Position numbers and translations under genes: made by a program
Assembly: GCA_014898415.1 (NCBI GenBank)
Contig: RCTD01000009.1
Coordinates: forward strand, 1,054,001 to 1,118,000
Direction of reading: 5' to 3'
Source of the DNA: Stromatinia cepivora
Taxonomy: Eukaryota; Ascomycota; Leotiomycetes; Helotiales; Sclerotiniaceae
Length of the DNA: 64,000 nt
Shown here: positions 50,394-62,851 of the stretch, in pieces
Layout: the number at the start of each line of letters is the position of its first letter
How positions within the stretch are numbered: position 1 is the first letter of the stretch
The notes under the pieces: generated by a model
What the model saw: only the letters and a program-made list of their open reading frames with translations
Databases searched by the model: none
Told to the model about the DNA's origin: nothing

Positions 50394-53300
50394 ATGGACC
50401 ACCAGCAAACGCCATCGCAGCATGGTATTATTCCTCGCAGTAAGTCTCGTACCCTTGCAATGCAATACCTCCGATCTCTTGGCATCCTAAAACATGCATG
50501 TTCCAAGTTAAGCTTCTTTTCTTGCCTGTTATCCACCTTCCTTATGTTGCTTCATGCCCCGCACACTCCTGCTGCCCCTCTTCCCGCATATGCATCTGTT
50601 TTCTTTCCACTTTACCCTTTCCAGACTTTTAAAACCCTATTTATATTCCTCTTTGAACATCCTCCGCCATCTTCTTTCTCATTCTTTACATACTGTCAAA
50701 TTGAGAGCCTTGATTCTGTAGACTGTTCTTGACGCGTGTTGCTACTTTATCTTTCTATTCACAACCCAAAGGGGGCACTACTGACTTATTCATTTCTTTT
50801 AGATTCTCAATATCAGCTTGGACTCGAGGATATCGAAGGGCCTAGTACTGCAACCGATCCAGCGACACAATCTCCACATGCCACCCTATCTCATAACCAT
50901 CAACAGCCTGTTGAGCGAGCACGCTTTTCACAAGTTATACCAGGGAATGTGGACGACCCGCAGAGAGATGACGATGCTATTTCATATAAAACCCCTCATG
51001 CCAAACGTCAAATGCGGGACAGGAGGCCAAATACCCCCAGCAACACCACAGGAAATGGCGGAACTCCAAAAAAACGTGCCCAGATCTCCCTTACTAAGCC
51101 TAAATCTGCTAAAGTCTTTGATACGAGGGCTGAGATTAGAGAAGAAATTACTAGCGCAACCTTGGCTCAAAGAAAAGCTTTCTTGGTAGAGAAGCAGGAT
51201 TATTTCACACCATTGCTACCACAAAATAACTATATCCAGAAGCTAATCACACAGAATATCGATCTATCCGAAGAAGAGAAGGCCAAACTACCAGCCTTTG
51301 TCCCTTATCAGCAGCTAGAAGCCCAGCCTAAAGGCATCAAAGCTACTTTAAAGCCATATCAGCTTTCTGGCTTAAGTTATATGGTTTATCTATACAGAAA
51401 TGGAGTCAACGGCATTTTGGGCGACGATATGGGACTAGGAAAGACCCTCCAAACACTTTCCTTGATTCAATACCTCAAGGAGAACTATCCTACCTCTGGA
51501 AAGGGCAAATTACAACGCCCATTCCTTATCGTTTGTCCTCTATCAGTCTTGGGAAGCTGGATGACCGAGACAGAGAAATGGACTGACCTAAGCGTGGTTA
51601 GATTTCATGGAGGACGTGACGAACGCAGTAGATTGAAGCATATCATCGCTGGAGGAACTGATAAGCTAGGAAACCCGATCCCTCAAGCCACCAGGAAGAG
51701 AAAGCACCATGCTAGCCGAGATTTCTTGGGAAGAGATGTCATTTCTCTGGACAGCGATGATGATATTGATGAAGATAATGATGCTGGAGTTGACTTGGTC
51801 ATCACAACTTATGAGTGAGTTTTATTTTTAACTTTCCTTTCATTGTGCTTTGCAGCATTATTCATCATCCGCTACATTGTGGTCTCTATCTATCAGAGTA
51901 GTACTCTTCTTGATTCCATGATGTTTGAGATCCCCTGAAAGAGCTCTAGATGAAATGTAAAGGAAATCATACATTGCCATTGGCATTTCAGTTGACGACT
52001 TGTAAACATTTAAATTCTTGTATCTCTTTTTTACATTCTGGAATATAAATGCTACAGTTATGCATCTGAGTTGAGAGTTTCATTGTATTGTACAGTGTAA
52101 CATCATGCTAGGATACTTTGTTATGAATTTTAGTGTGGCATTCTTGAATCTTTTCAATTTGACTTGTGAGGAGAACCTTTTGTATTGTTTCAATCACCTT
52201 GATGCTTTCGTTAATTCTATTTCATATACTCGCGGGGCAAGATCACTTTAAATTTTTGAATTTGAATCTTTATGTCTCAAAAGTTCATCCTCTTTCAAGC
52301 AATTATATGTTTTATATTTTTTTGATCGAATGAGAAACCAAAAGAAAAAAAAGACTCTATTCGATATATTTTTGCTCTCATATTATAGTTTTTGGCGAGA
52401 GCATTTCAATTTGAACCTCTATTCCAAAATTATCACACACAGCGACCCCATCCTACCAGTCTACACAATCCTAATGTGGAGGGTCCGCTCAAACTTTCAT
52501 TCCACTTATGCCATTATTGAAAAATGGATATTTTTGATGTTGGGCCTATAAATAACTATCTCTCCATTGCTGTATCATCTTCACAATTTAAATAATCTAA
52601 TTATCCAGGATTACTCAAGCTTTTTTTTACTCTTTTCCGATCAATTATCATTCCTAGACTTGATGTTACACTTTGCAAACGTAAAAATACTAACAGAACA
52701 TTTTAGGTCGTACAAGAGCGAGCAATCTTGGCTTAAGGGGGTATTCGTTTGGCGCTACATTGTGTTGGATGAGGGTCAAATTGTAAGTAAAAATCGTTCA
52801 ATTATCGCAGACTTTTGCACAAACTACTCATCCAGTTTACCCACCTAATCATACTTGTCATTTCTCAAATCATTCCTTAACATTCAAATGGTCCCTTTGT
52901 TTCATACCTAATTATAGTTCTCGTTGTTTCAATTCTCCTTGAATAATCGAAGGTTCCAACCAGTGCATTTAGTTTAGTACCATTTGAGCATTCTGATGCG
53001 ACTTGTCAATTTGAAGCTTTTTTGCATTTATAAGCCAATTTGCTAATATATCTAGATCAAAAACCATGCAAGCGAGATATCTAGGTCTTTGCAAGGCCTA
53101 AAAGCAGAATACCGTCTGCTGCTTAGCGGTACTCCTCTTCAAAACGACCTTGGGGAGCTCTGGTCTCTCTTTCACTTCCTCTACCCAGAGGTATTCGTTG
53201 AGAAGACAAGAGATCTCTTCGCAAAGGGATTTAATCTCTCAAAAGGAGATTATATCAAAGATGTTTTGGTCGCCTCTCGCCATCTCCTAGAACTAATCAT

Positions 53301-56094
53301 GCTTAGACGAACCAAGAACTCTCCCGGGGTCGATCTAGGCCTACCTCCTATGGAGGAGGTCCTTCTTCTTGTCCCTCTCAGTCCGCTACAAAAGATCTGG
53401 TATGAGAAATTGATCAAGAAGACAGATACGGCGATTTTGCACGAGCTATTCGATGACAGCCAGGAGAAAACTGCTTCGACAAATCCTGCTCTGAAATCAA
53501 CCTCTACTGGGAATAGTAGCGACAAGAAGCGTACTACTTGGCAAAGCTTAATGAATCTTGTTATTCAACTCCGAAAGGTCTGTAATCATCCATATCAGTT
53601 CGAAGATGCAGAGCCCGATCCATACTTTCCTGGCCAGCATCTCATCGAAGCTTCTGGAAAATTCATTGTTTTGGAAAAGCTAGTTACCGAGTTAGTCATT
53701 AAGCAGAAAAAGAAGATCATCATTTTTTCTGGCTTCACAAAGATGCTAGATCTTGTCCAAGAGCTTCTGGTTCTAAAAGGAGGAGATGGTTCAGTCTTCA
53801 ACACCTGCCGAATCGATGGAAGTACCGGCCGAGCACGGCGTAATTTGGCAATCAGAATGTTCATGGACCTTACAAGCAATCATAACATCTTCCTTATCTC
53901 TACTAGAGCAGGTGGCTTAGGATTGAACCTTGCCGCAGCTTCTGAAATCATTCTTCTAGACCAAGACTGGAACCCTCAAGTAACAAAGCAAGCAATTGGT
54001 CGGGCCTACCGCATCGGTCTTAAAAACTCTCTTACAGTCTACCAATTTGTTGCTCAGGGTACTGTGGAGGAGCAAATGATGCCACGAATTGCTAAAAAGC
54101 TCTATTTATCTGCTAAAGTCACGGAATCTATGGAGGATATCTACACTCAGGTTACACCTTCCAGTAAAGGAAAGGCAAATGAGATCTCCAGCGGCGACAA
54201 CAACGAGATGCCGGAAATGAACACTACACAGCTCATGACTCTTATTCGCCGAGGAACAGCCGCCATCTCTCGTCCCGAGATTGATGTAAGCAAGATGCTG
54301 GAATGGGATTGGGAGACTACTATAAAGATGTGCAAGGACCAAGCCGCAGGTCTTCTAGTTCGAAAAGAAGTCACCGAGGATTCAAATGTTGATGAAGATC
54401 AAGCTGAGCGAGAATGGCTTGCAGAACGTGAGCACGTTCAGTCAAGATTGTTCAATGGTGAGACTATTGAAGACCGTCGACTCAAGTCCAGCAAATCCTC
54501 AGAGGAATTCGCACCATTGGGCAGTAGAGCTGATCGAAGGATCGGCAAGGAAAGAACAGTTATGATGGGTGGATACATGGTTTCTAAGGATAGTATCAAC
54601 AACAATCAATGGGAAGCCATCAAGACATTCTCTTCCGCCAACGCCAAATCTTCTGCTCCGAAACGCGAGAAGAAACCTGACATCAACTCACAAAAATATT
54701 GTCAAGTCTGTAAAGTCGTGGGCGATTCACCACTTATTCTATGCAAAGTTTGTCCAAGAGTCTATCACAACGAATGTCTTACTCACATCTACCAAGCTAA
54801 GGCTAAGAAATTCCAGTTCGCATGCCCACAGCATAGTTGTAAAGATTGCAAGCAAAAAGCTGGAGATGTTGGTGGAATGCTTTATAGATGTCGATGGTGT
54901 GAAAAGGCACAATGTGAGGACTGTATTGATTGGAGGGGTTTCAAACCGCTTGGGGATACACTGACTGAGTTTGATATTCTTGGGTTTGCAAAGACGCCTA
55001 GTGCTTTTTATATCCATTGTCAAGATTGCGCCGAGAAGTTTGAAAAGGATAAGAAGTTTAAAGATTTGTGTGAGGGGTTTGAGAAGAAGTGGGCTGAGGA
55101 GTTGGAGAAGATGAATGCTGTTGATGAGGAACTGGATGTGAAGACAGAGATGGAGGTGGAAGAGAAGACAGAAGATGAGGGTGGCGCCAACAAGCCTATC
55201 ATTATCGAAGACAATGATGATGACGTCGAGGGGGTGGTAGAGATGCCAGTTACAGCAGTGATGAAACCACAAAGCAATGTGGACTTCAGAAATCATCGTG
55301 GACATCAAGGAGTCCAAAACGGCACCGGTAATATTCAGAGACAGCAAGCTACTCAATCGTCCAACGATTCTGAATCCGCAACACCGAGTCGTCCGAGAAT
55401 TGGCACCCGAGTTGAAGCCAAATCCGTCCGCCGCAGAACTTTCATGGACAGATGGAATGAACCACCTGTTTCACAGTCTTTGCCAGAAAATTTACCACGT
55501 CGTTTGGGTATGAACATGGTCAATGGTAATGATAATGAGAATGATAATGGCGGAGGTCAGGCTGGTCCAGGAGGATATGCTGCTATTGGGTTTGGTTACA
55601 GTAGCATGTTCAATGTTCCAAGACAAATGGTTCAATCTGGTGGCAATTATATGGTTGGTCCTTCAGAGATGAGACCGGCAGACACGGATATGAGGATGGT
55701 TGATGCACAATATGGATATGGTAGGTACAATGCACAAGCTACAAACGGAGCATACTTCTTATCCGGAGCTGGTAGTAACGGAGGAGGTCATGGTAATTTA
55801 ATCAATGTCCCAAGACATTCCGGACAACCAGATCCATCCTATGTATCTCCGTACAGAATTCACGCAGGAGGCTATGGTAATATGCAGAATGTTCCAAGGC
55901 AATCTGGACAGTCTGGTCAGTTACAACATCATGTATCACCACAAGGAACTAACCCAGGACATCATGGTAGCGCGGTAAAGGCTCCAAGGTACTATGGACA
56001 ACCACAGCCTGTTACTGCTCCCACTGTGGCTACATCTGGACGTCGAGATATTGAAGGAGCTGTTACCAAGTCGCAGAAGAGCTTCCATGGATAA
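50394..56094 (+). CDS. SNF2-family chromatin-remodelling ATPase with PHD-like zinc region
   Basis: DNA-dependent ATPase of the SNF2 superfamily, expected to remodel chromatin in the nucleus. Four exons, 50394-50439, 50803-51814, 52707-52782 and 53056-56094, give 1,390 residues. The introns are 363, 892 and 273 nt. The ATPase starts near residue 205 (LKPYQLSGLSYMVYL). Walker A is GDDMGLGKT at about 222 and the DExx box reads DEGQ at about 374. LLSGTPLQNDLGELW and LRRTKN follow. Motifs V and VI are RAGGLGLNLAAAS and QAIGRAYRIG (near 680). A Cys/His-rich region at about 927-1000 begins CQVCKVVGDSPLILC, like a PHD finger plus a second zinc module. The tail is Gln/Gly-rich with four copies of a (N)VPRQ-type motif. 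Exon 1 is short, with its ATG at 50394. Subfamily is uncertain; I cannot tell a Mit1-like from another remodeller. Confidence 0.9.
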
Positions 56095-56911
56095 GTGGTT
56101 GGATGATTCACCATCGGGTGATAAGTGAGTATTTATGTATATGATTGTATAGAGTAGATTAGCAGAGAAGAAATATCGAGAACAGAGCGATCTCATAGTG
56201 GATATTTACATTTTGGACCAAGTATTTATTGTGAAGTAGTGCCTGATGAATGTTCGGTTCATCTAACTAGATCAACGACATTCTTTCTCGGTAATTGTTT
56301 GGTACTGATACGATGCTGGAGCGCGCTCATGTATTGTGTATTAGTACTCACTTCACGGTTGTTTCGGGTCCAAAGGAAGCTCCGTCTTAAACATTACAGA
56401 AAGCATGTCTGGAAACGTTTAACAATACCTAGCTAGGTTTCCTGTGACGGCATGCTTCAAGGCGGTGAGTGTCATTCCGCCGAAACGAGCGTGAGGAAGT
56501 CGACTCAGTTCATTATCCCCTCCCAAACCTTTTAAATTGTTACATCTCACGCAAATTCAGGGCAAACGTATCTTTGGCCATGGATTTGCAAAATAACCGC
56601 AATGACTCGTGTAAGCACTTCCCGAAACACAAATGAATCTAAAAGTGTGATTAGGCTAGAGACAAGATGTCTTACATGATAATCACATAAGCACCATTTA
56701 TCTACTCCACACAGCCTCCTTGGAATCTACCTCTACCTATATATTCTCATCTAGCATACTTCTTTGTGGTTTCGCGATACCCTTTCTTATATCGTAGTCA
56801 GGTTGGTCAATAGCTTTTTTATTCTTTCGGAATCTGCCTCGCGCCAGGGAAGATTCAAATCACGAGACTTGGCAAGTTGCCTATTTCCCAAATCGTCAGC
56901 AGCCTCAACAA
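56095..56911. other. Intergenic between the SNF2 and HET genes
   Basis: About 0.8 kb holding the end of the SNF2 transcript and the promoter of the HET-domain gene. No coding segment or motif was recognised. Confidence 0.4.
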
Positions 56912-58138
56912 ATGACGGAGCTCTTGCGATTCCTGTACCAGGACAAATATGATACCATAAATATTGGAGACAGTACGCAAACCATGTCGACCTCTGATAC
57001 AGCACAAACAGCGGTGCCTGATCGTCCGAAAGCGTTCAAACATCAGCCGCTTGACCTTCATAAAACTCAAATACGCCTTTTTCGATTACTACCAGTCCTG
57101 TGCGGCGGCTATCTTATGGGGAAAATTACCATCTTCGACTTTGATGACCCAAACTGTCCCGGATATAAAGCTGTCTCTTATACCTGGGGACCTCCACATC
57201 CTACTCGGGAGATCTGTATTGATGGACGAAGTTTCACCATTCGCGAGAATCTATGGCATTTTTTAAACTCTATACCACACCGCAAGGTACCTTGGTACGA
57301 TGTCGAGAAGGGCTGGGAGTATGTCAAAGAGGGATGGCTATGGATTGACCAGATTTGCATTGATCAATCTGCGGTAGAGGAAAGAAACCATCAAGTCAAG
57401 CTCATGGCTAAAATATATGCAAAGGCATCTGAGGTTTTGCTCTGGCTAGGGGTTGAAGCTGATAGCAGCAATGAGGCAATAGATTCCATAAAGGCAGGTT
57501 CGATAAGCCAGTTCCAAAAGCAGGTAAAAGGGCTCTTTCGGCGGGACTACTGGTCTCGACTTTGGGTCCTACAAGAAATCCTCATAGGGACTAATATCTT
57601 AGTCTTATGCGGCCGCAAATCCGTACCCTGGCGAGAATTAGTGGACCCTTTCCTTCCTCCGCCGCCAGAAGTAGACATTCCCTGGATTCGTCCTATAGAC
57701 ATAGATGAAGTGGCGTTATCTATCATCGAGGAGAAGGCCTCTTTTGACACCAAAAAAGGCTACATCAATGATGGCAGAAATCAAAGGCTGAGCTATATGC
57801 TAGCCAGCTTTGCTGGACTACAGTGCCAGGATACCCGTGACAAAGTGTATGGCCTACTAAGCTTGGTTCGAAGTTTGGGGGCAATACCAGTCGACTATTC
57901 CGAAACTCCAAAGGGTGTCTTATTTAAAGCTATCGGGAAAGTTATTGAGGATGAAAGTTTCATGGAAATTGACAGCTATTGCACTATTGGTATAAACTTA
58001 AGAGATCAGATGATATTGAAAGACATTAGTGATCAAATGATCTACGACTTTGTCAAAAAGGAGATCACTATAAACATGAATATAACTCGATTTAGCGAGA
58101 AAAGAATTTCGGAAGGCGACGGTCAAGTCTATGCTTGA
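56912..58138 (+). CDS. HET-domain protein
   Basis: A heterokaryon-incompatibility (HET) domain protein; relatives trigger cell death after fusion of unlike fungal cells or act in self/non-self responses. Single exon, 408 residues. The domain runs from about residue 85 to 235. It shows the three blocks YKAVSYTWGPP, WLWIDQICIDQSAVEERNHQV and AKIYAKASEVLLWLG, then YWSRLWVLQEILI. DTRDKVYGLLSLV near residue 310 is also usual in the family. The start at 56912 is the first ATG; an ATG at 56984 is an alternative. At 408 residues it is shorter than many relatives and lacks the C-terminal block often seen in them. No regulator or partner gene lies beside it. Confidence 0.88.
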   Translation: MTELLRFLYQDKYDTINIGDSTQTMSTSDTAQTAVPDRPKAFKHQPLDLHKTQIRLFRLLPVLCGGYLMGKITIFDFDDPNCPGYKAVSYTWGPPHPTREICIDGRSFTIRENLWHFLNSIPHRKVPWYDVEKGWEYVKEGWLWIDQICIDQSAVEERNHQVKLMAKIYAKASEVLLWLGVEADSSNEAIDSIKAGSISQFQKQVKGLFRRDYWSRLWVLQEILIGTNILVLCGRKSVPWRELVDPFLPPPPEVDIPWIRPIDIDEVALSIIEEKASFDTKKGYINDGRNQRLSYMLASFAGLQCQDTRDKVYGLLSLVRSLGAIPVDYSETPKGVLFKAIGKVIEDESFMEIDSYCTIGINLRDQMILKDISDQMIYDFVKKEITINMNITRFSEKRISEGDGQVYA

Positions 58139-59093
58139 GCAACGATAAGTCAACTTTTCCGAGAGTGATTCAGCACCGTAACACCCATACTCAAGCGGGG
58201 TCGTTTTGAGAAACTTTCCATGGTGTTGATAAGGGAGCGCAAATTTGGGCTTGGGCCCCAGTATGATGATGAAATTGAATCAGATCACTCCGAAAAGGGC
58301 TACTTCGTATAGAGATTCCAAATAGTAGTTTAGGGAAAAATCTTACGTATCATGAAAGAGGCTAAAGCGCATGAGTTGAGGTTCTAGTTCCTAATAGGGG
58401 TCAAGAAACACTATCAATTGGTATAGTATTACTGTTTGAGAATAGAACTATTCAAAAATCCGTATTGTTGTCTAGTCTCAGAGCTTGGGCACAGCCCCGA
58501 ACATTTTCCGCGCAGGAAGGGTCATTAGACCGCAGACACCGCATACGAGGCTTAGTATCTTACAAGCAGTTCTGCATTCTACGACTCGAAATATAAATTC
58601 CGGGGGGATAACGCTCGAATCACCACACAAAGCTATTTTAAGGATTCTCTTCTTGATAGCAAATTACTTGGTGTGACGGTCTTTTCTGTATTTTTCATTC
58701 TTAGGACAGTCGGATTTCCTTGGGCAGGTCACTTTGTGAAACTATAAAGCTAGAATTCTTTCTTTCTAGCCATTTTGGTGAATTCATCGAGGCGACATGG
58801 CTGAGCACAGTGCACTGCATACTACGAGATGCAAGTCACACTTTGCCCCCCACTACGAGCGCCATCTCCCGTACCCTACCTCCGCAAGTTTTAGCACCAC
58901 TAGGAATGAAGTTCTCATAGAATGCTTGCCTGATTGCGCATCTAAGCTTCACGCGGACTAAAAACACGAGGACCAACAGCTCAGGTGGCACTTCAATCAC
59001 TTAAACATGTCACCGGCGTCCATACCGATAATCCACCGAGTTGATTAGCTCTAGGCACTTCTTCCAATGATATGATCATACTGCTAGCACTCC
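58139..59093. other. Intergenic
   Basis: No gene recognised. The sequence just after the HET stop contains no clear continuation of the HET C-terminal domain in another frame. Confidence 0.4.
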
Positions 59094-59420
59094 TTAGTTT
59101 AGCCCATCAATATACTCATTGACTCGGTATGTTTCTTCAACTCCAAAGAACTTCTCAACACCACAAACACATCCGGGGTCCGTCACCAACATCTTGAACA
59201 CGGGTCTAGCACCACGATTAACTTGTGTCTTAGATTCCGCTTGTGGTTTGTTCAAGTCTTTATTCGCCTGCCTCAACATCCCCATGACAGTAGCAATTTT
59301 TCCTACCCGTGTCGCCGAAATACCGTAGAAGTTTATAGTGTCTATGAAAGAAAACAGCACAATTCTTTCTTTTATTTGCATAACGAGTTTCAAGAAAACA
59401 GAACTTAGACTGTCGACATC
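59094..59420 (-). CDS. Possible small hypothetical protein or exon
   Basis: An open frame on the minus strand ends at 59094 with VEETYRVNEYIDGLN. It has mixed composition that could be coding (QAESKTQVNRGARPVFKMLV). No proper ATG stands at the frame's far end, so any real gene would begin at an internal Met or be a 3' exon. I do not recognise a family. Chance remains possible. Confidence 0.2.
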   Translation of the reverse strand, partial: DVDSLSSVFLKLVMQIKERIVLFSFIDTINFYGISATRVGKIATVMGMLRQANKDLNKPQAESKTQVNRGARPVFKMLVTDPGCVCGVEKFFGVEETYRVNEYIDGLN

Positions 59421-59819
59421 ATCCCTCCCCAACCAGAGAGGCTTGAATTTTTGAGCTTGGAACACTTTTATCGCGATCTGACGATTGGTGCTTCGGTATG
59501 TTAGTATGTGCTTCCAAAGAATACATAACAGCCCCTAACACACATGACTCATATACATCAACATAAGACATCCATTCTCGTATTTGAATCTATCTGCAAG
59601 CCCACTAATAAGAGTCATTGAACATAATCATTCATATTCAAGCTACCTTATATCCACTATCCACAAAGCTTCTTACCACTGTTCACAAACATATCAAAAA
59701 TTTATTCTCTGTGTCTTATCCATTTTTCTCAGCCGAGGTTTGAGCTTCTTCTTTCAGCTCTTGAGATTGGGCCTTGACCGTCTCAATACAATGTGAAATT
59801 TTGCTGCCGTGTTTTCCTG

Positions 59820-59966
59820 TTATGGAAACAGCATTGGAGAACCTTGCTGGTAGTTTTCAAACATGTAGATGATGAGGATGTTGATGATGAGAACGATACC
59901 AATAGCAGCGATCAAGATCCAGAAGAACCCCGCCCAAAACAGGTGTAAGAAACCGAAACGAACCAT
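59820..59966 (-). CDS. Possible 48-residue single-pass membrane peptide
   Basis: The frame starts MVRFGFLHLFWAGFFWILIA and contains one strong hydrophobic helix (about residues 8-35) before a short polar tail. A good splice donor (GTAAGT) lies just upstream on the same strand, so the ATG might instead sit in an intron. No family was recognised. Confidence 0.22.
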   Translation of the reverse strand: MVRFGFLHLFWAGFFWILIAAIGIVLIINILIIYMFENYQQGSPMLFP

Positions 59967-60068
59967 GTCGTAAAACTTACCTTGGAAGTCTAACACCTCG
60001 AGAACCCGGTGAATCTTCCAACAAGATCCAAGTCCTATTCTTTGAGATCCAGAATAAGTTTCGGACAA

Positions 60069-60735
60069 ACGGGTTACGGGTACTAGTAATAGCTATTCCT
60101 CAGCCATCATTGATGAGGCCCGAATACCTATACATACGCAGCCATATGTGTGCTTATACACGTTAGGTTCAAGGGTCAAATCAAATCGGATATTATGGTA
60201 GGAGTTGCCTAATATCCTTGCTAGGCGAGGACCTCTTTGGTGACGCTTCTGTTATTTGTTGGCGTAAACACAAAGCAGTTCATGTTATATCATGTCATAT
60301 TATCTTATTATATACTATTTATTTCTCATCCTAGTTCCGAGTTGCCAGTAGATGCTATTGGTTCATTACATATAATTCATTAGTTGCTTAATAATACCGA
60401 TATCCAATCCAGTGATCTATCCATCCAAACTAATCGAACTGCTCGTTAGTCTACAGCTTTTGATCAACCATACACATTATTTATCCAGCCAACCAGCCAG
60501 GCAGCGATCAAATTATCACTTTCAAGTTTTCCAGACATCTCAACCTCAATCCGAGTCCCCATCACATTTCACATCTTAGACTCCCTACAACCCCCTCGCC
60601 TTGAACCCCTCCCCTTTTGCCTTCTTAGCTTTCCTTTCCAGAAGCCCTCTCGTTCACATTCCCCCTTTCGCTTCTCCCCTTCCCCTTCTGCCATTTTCCC
60701 TTTTCCCTTTTCAGTTTCACCACCAAATCCCCAAA
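60069..60735. other. Intergenic with CT-rich tract
   Basis: This is the 3' side of the PAQR gene. The stretch 60590-60720 is strongly pyrimidine-rich (CCCCTTCCCC, TTCCCTTTTCCC). No gene recognised. Confidence 0.4.
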
Positions 60736-61954
60736 CTACCTCATCCCACATCTCGGATGATAATACTCATAACTATACGCCTTCAACAAACCCACCAAAT
60801 GCAACCCCGAAGCTCCCACAACCAGAATATGAAAAATCTGATGCGAATGACCTATTATATCGAATTTACCCGGGAAATAACATTCTGGTATTCGTAACTA
60901 TTTTGGTTTTCATTAGTTCTATTTCTCCCTCTTTCTTCTCCTGCTATTTATTTTCTCTCTGAATCTACCTAAGAAATCCCAACTGAACAAACACCCCTCT
61001 CCTTCCGGAGCAGGAACGAGAGGGAAGTAAATTGAGAAGGGAAGGAAAAACTCACAGCATAAACCAACGCCCCCAGAACAAGCAATCCCCCCTCTCCAAG
61101 ATACCACGGCATACCCGTCCCCCTCACCACTTCATGCCATCCAAAATAAACAATCCCATTAATGATCGGTGCGAAGGCTGAGCACGCGGTTCCAATAAAC
61201 ATACAAACGCGGAAAGTGCGCCATTGGAGACCTTGAAAATGTGGATGTAGAAGAAGAATCAGGATTGTGGAGGTTAGGGTTATGATCTATGCCCTAGAGT
61301 GTAAGTATTTGCTGAGTCGAGGTTATTGGTAAGATGGGGATTTGAATAATAGGAAAGGAGAATAAAATAGAGCAAAGAAGGAGCACAAACCATAACCCAA
61401 TACCCCACCTGCAACCTCCACTCACAATAAAACGCGACATAAATCCCCGTAACAAAATCCCCCAAAATAGCCACCACAATCCCACAAAAATCCAACCGTA
61501 ACCATATCCCTGCCACCTCTCTCGAATGATTCATCAACGTATGATATCCCGTACTAAGCCCCATACAAATTGTGGTCGTGAGAAAGAAAATGGCAAAGAT
61601 GAATTTATCAACCAAAGGACTGTGCGGAAAATAGATGGAGAAGATAGAGAAGATGAGTCCGGTGAGGAGGAGACAGGTTAGAAAGGGAAGAGAATGCGTG
61701 TGGATGTTTAGGGTTTCGTTGTGTAGGGTGAAGAGGGATTTTAGGGAGCGGGGTATAGAGTGGGTGATGGGTCGGTAGGATGTGTAGATTGAGGGGTTGT
61801 CTTGGTGCCAGGATGGTAGGTCATCGTAGGTGATTAGGCCTGTGTGTGAGGGTTGAGCTGAATTCAGTCGATAGACGGGAGGGTCGGGAGGTTTGTCTGA
61901 TTTTGATTGTGGGAGGTTTGAGATGGTAAAATCTTCGAGTTTGGATGTATCCAT
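60736..61954 (-). CDS. PAQR/Izh-family (hemolysin III-type) seven-TM membrane protein
   Basis: Membrane receptor of the adiponectin-receptor/Izh family; fungal members act in lipid and zinc homeostasis. Three exons, 61391-61954, 61056-61286 and 60736-60897, with introns of 104 and 158 nt, give 318 residues. Hallmarks in order are SLFTLHNETLNIHTH (start of the domain), STGYHTLMNHS with the first metal-site His, LRLDFCGIVVAILG, and near the C-terminus FPGKFDIIGHSHQIFHI with the second His cluster. The end is HPRCGMR. About seven hydrophobic segments are visible. The third-exon acceptor at 60898 was chosen because it restores LRIPECYFPGKFD. It lies between a gene-poor stretch and the MFS transporter with no sign of joint regulation. 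Confidence 0.9.
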
Positions 61955-62851
61955 CTTGTTGTCAAGATGAATGTGTTTGGCATTGGATGATTGAGACAGT
62001 GAGGGAAAGAGACATTGGTGAGTTGAATGTAGATGACTTGAAAGTGTGTTTGGAAGGTACGATCATGAGATGGTTTGCGTTTGTGCGGATGCGTTTGAAT
62101 ACGGTCGGTCATGTATTAGGTGAGTATCCAACCGCTTTTGATGCAGACCGTAAATGAAGATGGGCCGGAGTTATATAATAGCTTTCATTTATTCTTCTTT
62201 AATGTGAAAATTCCATATCCAAGGCCCCCAAAAATTGATACTTTTCAGGAATATCACAGCTAAACACTAGTTTATCTAAGGACATATCAGTAGAAAGAAC
62301 AATCATATCAAGAATTCAAAGACCACAAGGAAGTCATGACGGAAATCTCCCATCATTCCAAAAAGAAGAAAGTGGAAAAATACAACCCAACTTGTTGTTT
62401 CTATTCATATATGCTTACCAATATTTCAAAGAGATCCGACCGTGGACCCGACATTTCCGGATAAATGCTATATCAGATTACGCCAGAATTACCCACGCAT
62501 GAGGGAGTAAGCCAGGGTGCATGAGATGTTTTTCTTTTTTTGGATGCAACCCCACAAACTTGGAAATAAAAAATAAAAACTCTTCTAGAACGCATTAGTC
62601 CGGCTCACAGTTGATCAAATGATGCTTATCATTCATCATTCATTCATATTGTATAGAAGATTGAGGTAGCATGCTAAGCTATATTACTAGCCCCCCAAAA
62701 ATTAACAAGAAAACCATCTCTTCTCATCGTACCATCGTTTCCACTTTACGTACGGGGTATTGTAGGTAAAACGCAAAAGGGTATGTGCCAGAATCAAGCC
62801 ATCTAACGCTAGATACAAACGCCAACCTTCATTAAAATAGGTAAGGTATCA
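61955..62851. other. Intergenic between the MFS transporter and the PAQR gene
   Basis: About 0.9 kb, the promoter side of the PAQR gene and the 3' side of the transporter, both on the minus strand. No coding segment recognised. Confidence 0.4.

Noticed and set aside
60872..60889. Alternative acceptor ACCAG for the last PAQR exon
   Set aside because: It would put FPGKFD out of frame; the acceptor at 60898 keeps the frame and the RIPE motif.
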